A stretch of 5,169 nucleotides of DNA, taken from Chloroflexota bacterium. GTDB lineage: Bacteria > Chloroflexota > Dehalococcoidia > GIF9 > UBA5620. The position numbers were made by a program, and so were the translations under genes. Below, one piece after another: positions 4,107-5,169 of the stretch (its first letter is position 1; the number at the start of each line of letters is the position of its first letter). The notes beneath the pieces were generated by a model. The model worked only from the letters and a program-made list of their open reading frames with translations. It was not told where the DNA came from and searched no databases. Location of the stretch: NCBI GenBank assembly GCA_026389735.1, contig JAPLHH010000309.1, forward strand, positions 1-5,169, written 5' to 3'.

Positions 4107-5031
4107 TAATCAAGGTCAGAAGTTCGGTAATACGATGAGCGCTCCGTTCCAGCATGTTCTTCTGCTTCTCGGAGATTTGTCCAGCGAAACCGCCCAGCAT
4201 GACCCACAGGAAACCCTGAATGGCAGTAAGCGGTGCTTTCAGGTCATGAGCCGCAATGCCAATAAAGCGCAAGAACTTCTCCCTTTCCTCTCTCAGTTTG
4301 CCTATCTCGCTGGAGGCACGCTCCAATTCCCCGGTTTTCTCAGCAAGCAGGCGCTCCCGTAGCTGCAATACCTGCCGCTGTCTCTTCCTTAGCTCCCCGG
4401 CAATAGCGGTAGTCACGTAGGTTGTACCATAAAGAAGAGATGCCAGGGCGGCAAGGACTCCCAGAATATAGCTTATTTCATTATATCGTGTTGGCAGGGA
4501 AAATCCCTCTAGATTGACATGAGGTATCACGCCCGTATATTCCAAGCTCACCATCAGTACCACCAAGGCAATGGCTATCGTGGACAGCAAATACACCACC
4601 CGGTAGTTAAGCCCGATACTAGCCAGGACAATGTGAAAAATAAAGAAAAATATGAACGGGTTTTCTATCCCCCCGGTGAAATGCAGCATTATGGTGAGGG
4701 CAAACATGTCAAGCAAAATGTGGACATATTCATATTGCCGGACACGCGGGATAACCCGGTGAGGCGGCAATTTCTCCAGTCCTCTGACCTGCTGTATCAG
4801 TACCAGGTTATACACAACCATAAAGACGCAAATGATATATACCGGCAGGGTTGGAAAACCAATGTGAAACACATATCTGGCGACAATGGTGACGATGATA
4901 ACACCAAGGATGGCAATCCACCTCATATTGGTGAATACCCCGAGGCGCATCACCAGTGTTTCTTCCTCAGGGGTGCGCTCGGTCGCGCCTCCAGCCGGAA
5001 CCTTATCACTTATAGTATTAATAGTAGCCAA
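4006..5031 (-). CDS. RegB/PrrB-like membrane sensor histidine kinase, N-terminal half (sensor plus HisKA), frame broken before the ATPase domain
   Basis: The first 318 residues are a convincing sensor kinase. About six hydrophobic helices span roughly residues 37-55, 62-80, 103-118, 127-141, 144-163 and 186-208. Residues 120-126 read GGIENPF, matching GGxxNPF, the quinone-binding heptapeptide of RegB/PrrB redox sensors, and lie before the fourth helix as in that family. A Glu/Arg/Lys-rich coiled coil (213-254) leads to the HisKA domain with the H-box AAHDLKAPL and phospho-acceptor His262, running to DLLDIPRIE (310-318). After that the frame drifts into 23 unrelated residues and stops at 4006. 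The missing ATP-binding domain continues in another frame at 3717-4064. The start is a TTG at 5029-5031 with GAAGGA about eight bases upstream; no ATG, GTG or TTG occurs earlier in the open frame, and Met28 would be the next ATG. It heads the run kinase, metF and two response regulators. Confidence 0.88.
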   Translation of the reverse strand: MATINTISDKVPAGGATERTPEEETLVMRLGVFTNMRWIAILGVIIVTIVARYVFHIGFPTLPVYIICVFMVVYNLVLIQQVRGLEKLPPHRVIPRVRQYEYVHILLDMFALTIMLHFTGGIENPFIFFFIFHIVLASIGLNYRVVYLLSTIAIALVVLMVSLEYTGVIPHVNLEGFSLPTRYNEISYILGVLAALASLLYGTTYVTTAIAGELRKRQRQVLQLRERLLAEKTGELERASSEIGKLREEREKFLRFIGIAAHDLKAPLTAIQGFLWVMLGGFAGQISEKQKNMLERSAHRITELLTLISDLLDIPRIETSPNQRFSSTPATGDNQSGEQCY

Positions 5032-5080
5032 AATATCTATCCTTCGCTTTTTATCCTTGGTAGTAGTCCATGCATTAGCT

Positions 5081-5169
5081 TTAAGGATACCTCTTAATCA
5101 GTTTTCCCGTGTTATCATAAACCGCTATCGGCAAGGGCAGGTAGCTGGGTAAGTTATGGGTAGCGCAGG
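5081..5169 (-). CDS. Possible C-terminal end of an upstream gene (partial, unrecognised)
   Basis: One minus-strand frame stays open from the window edge for 28 codons and ends at a TAA (5081-5083), 49 bases before the kinase start. It reads with a protein-like composition, ending in YDNTGKLIKRYP. The other two minus-strand frames are stopped within this short stretch. It could be the tail of the preceding gene of the same operon. It is too short to assign, and an open frame of this length can occur by chance. Confidence 0.3.
   Translation of the reverse strand, partial: CATHNLPSYLPLPIAVYDNTGKLIKRYP

Larger units (their letters stand above)
3717..5031 (-). pseudogene. Whole disrupted sensor kinase locus (frameshift with loss of the linker between HisKA and ATPase domains)
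   Basis: The two kinase halves above belong to one gene. The frame containing RIETSP (about 4078-4095) must shift by one base to reach IRGSAPRLQQ (from about 4067). Kinases normally have some 45-55 residues between the end of the HisKA helix and the N-box segment, and here these two points are adjacent. A single lost or gained base would not remove that linker. A deletion of 3n+2 bases, perhaps 120-160 in size, explains both the frame and the missing linker. The product would be a kinase without an ATP site. Confidence 0.7.

Noticed and set aside
4519..5097. A 192-codon plus-strand open frame opposite the kinase sensor
   Set aside because: It is rich in His, Gln and Tyr, as expected when a membrane-protein gene is read backwards. 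The minus-strand sensor kinase explains the DNA.
5099..5160. Sigma70 promoter upstream of the kinase (TTGCCG and TATGAT on the minus strand)
   Set aside because: The two boxes are only 9 bases apart, far from the usual 17, and the region may itself be coding.
1..5169. tRNA, rRNA or CRISPR array
   Set aside because: No cloverleaf, ribosomal RNA-like stretch or regularly spaced repeats were seen on either strand.

Overview
This window looks like an accessory stretch from an anaerobic bacterium. The gene content (a short MetF-type methylenetetrahydrofolate reductase, receiver-only response regulators, a tandem-receiver protein and a stand-alone WYL-like protein) is reminiscent of Dehalococcoidia and related Chloroflexota. 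That placement is an inference from protein resemblance only. Strong purine-rich ribosome binding sites precede several genes.

Left edge (1 to about 450, minus strand): the 5' part of an IS110-family insertion sequence. The first 60 codons of its DEDD transposase run off the window. Between the transposase and the next gene lies a noncoding segment with a small hairpin followed by two loops framed by the same sequence words (TTGGGGAG ... CCCCGC), with a longer structured arm between them. Its position and layout are those expected of an IS110 bridge RNA. It is the most interesting candidate here, but it is unproven.

Middle, plus strand (about 528 to 1796): a 267-residue protein of two receiver domains. 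The first lacks the phospho-acceptor aspartate and the conserved lysine, the second is intact, and there is no DNA-binding domain. It is followed by a small AT-rich WYL-like protein.

Right, minus strand (5031 down to 1939): a tightly packed run of histidine kinase, methylenetetrahydrofolate reductase and two single-domain response regulators, with gaps of 15, 12 and 41 bases. The kinase has a six-helix membrane sensor carrying GGxxNPF, the quinone-binding signature of RegB/PrrB redox kinases. The kinase reading frame is broken: its dimerisation half and its ATP-binding half lie in different frames, and the segment normally joining them is missing. This is best explained by an internal deletion of 3n+2 bases. 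A short in-frame tail at the far right edge may be the end of another gene in the same run.

Taken together, the right-hand genes suggest a membrane redox sensor passing phosphate to small receiver proteins, transcribed with a one-carbon (folate/Wood-Ljungdahl) enzyme. None of the four receiver domains has an attached output domain, so any output must act through protein-protein contact or genes outside the window.
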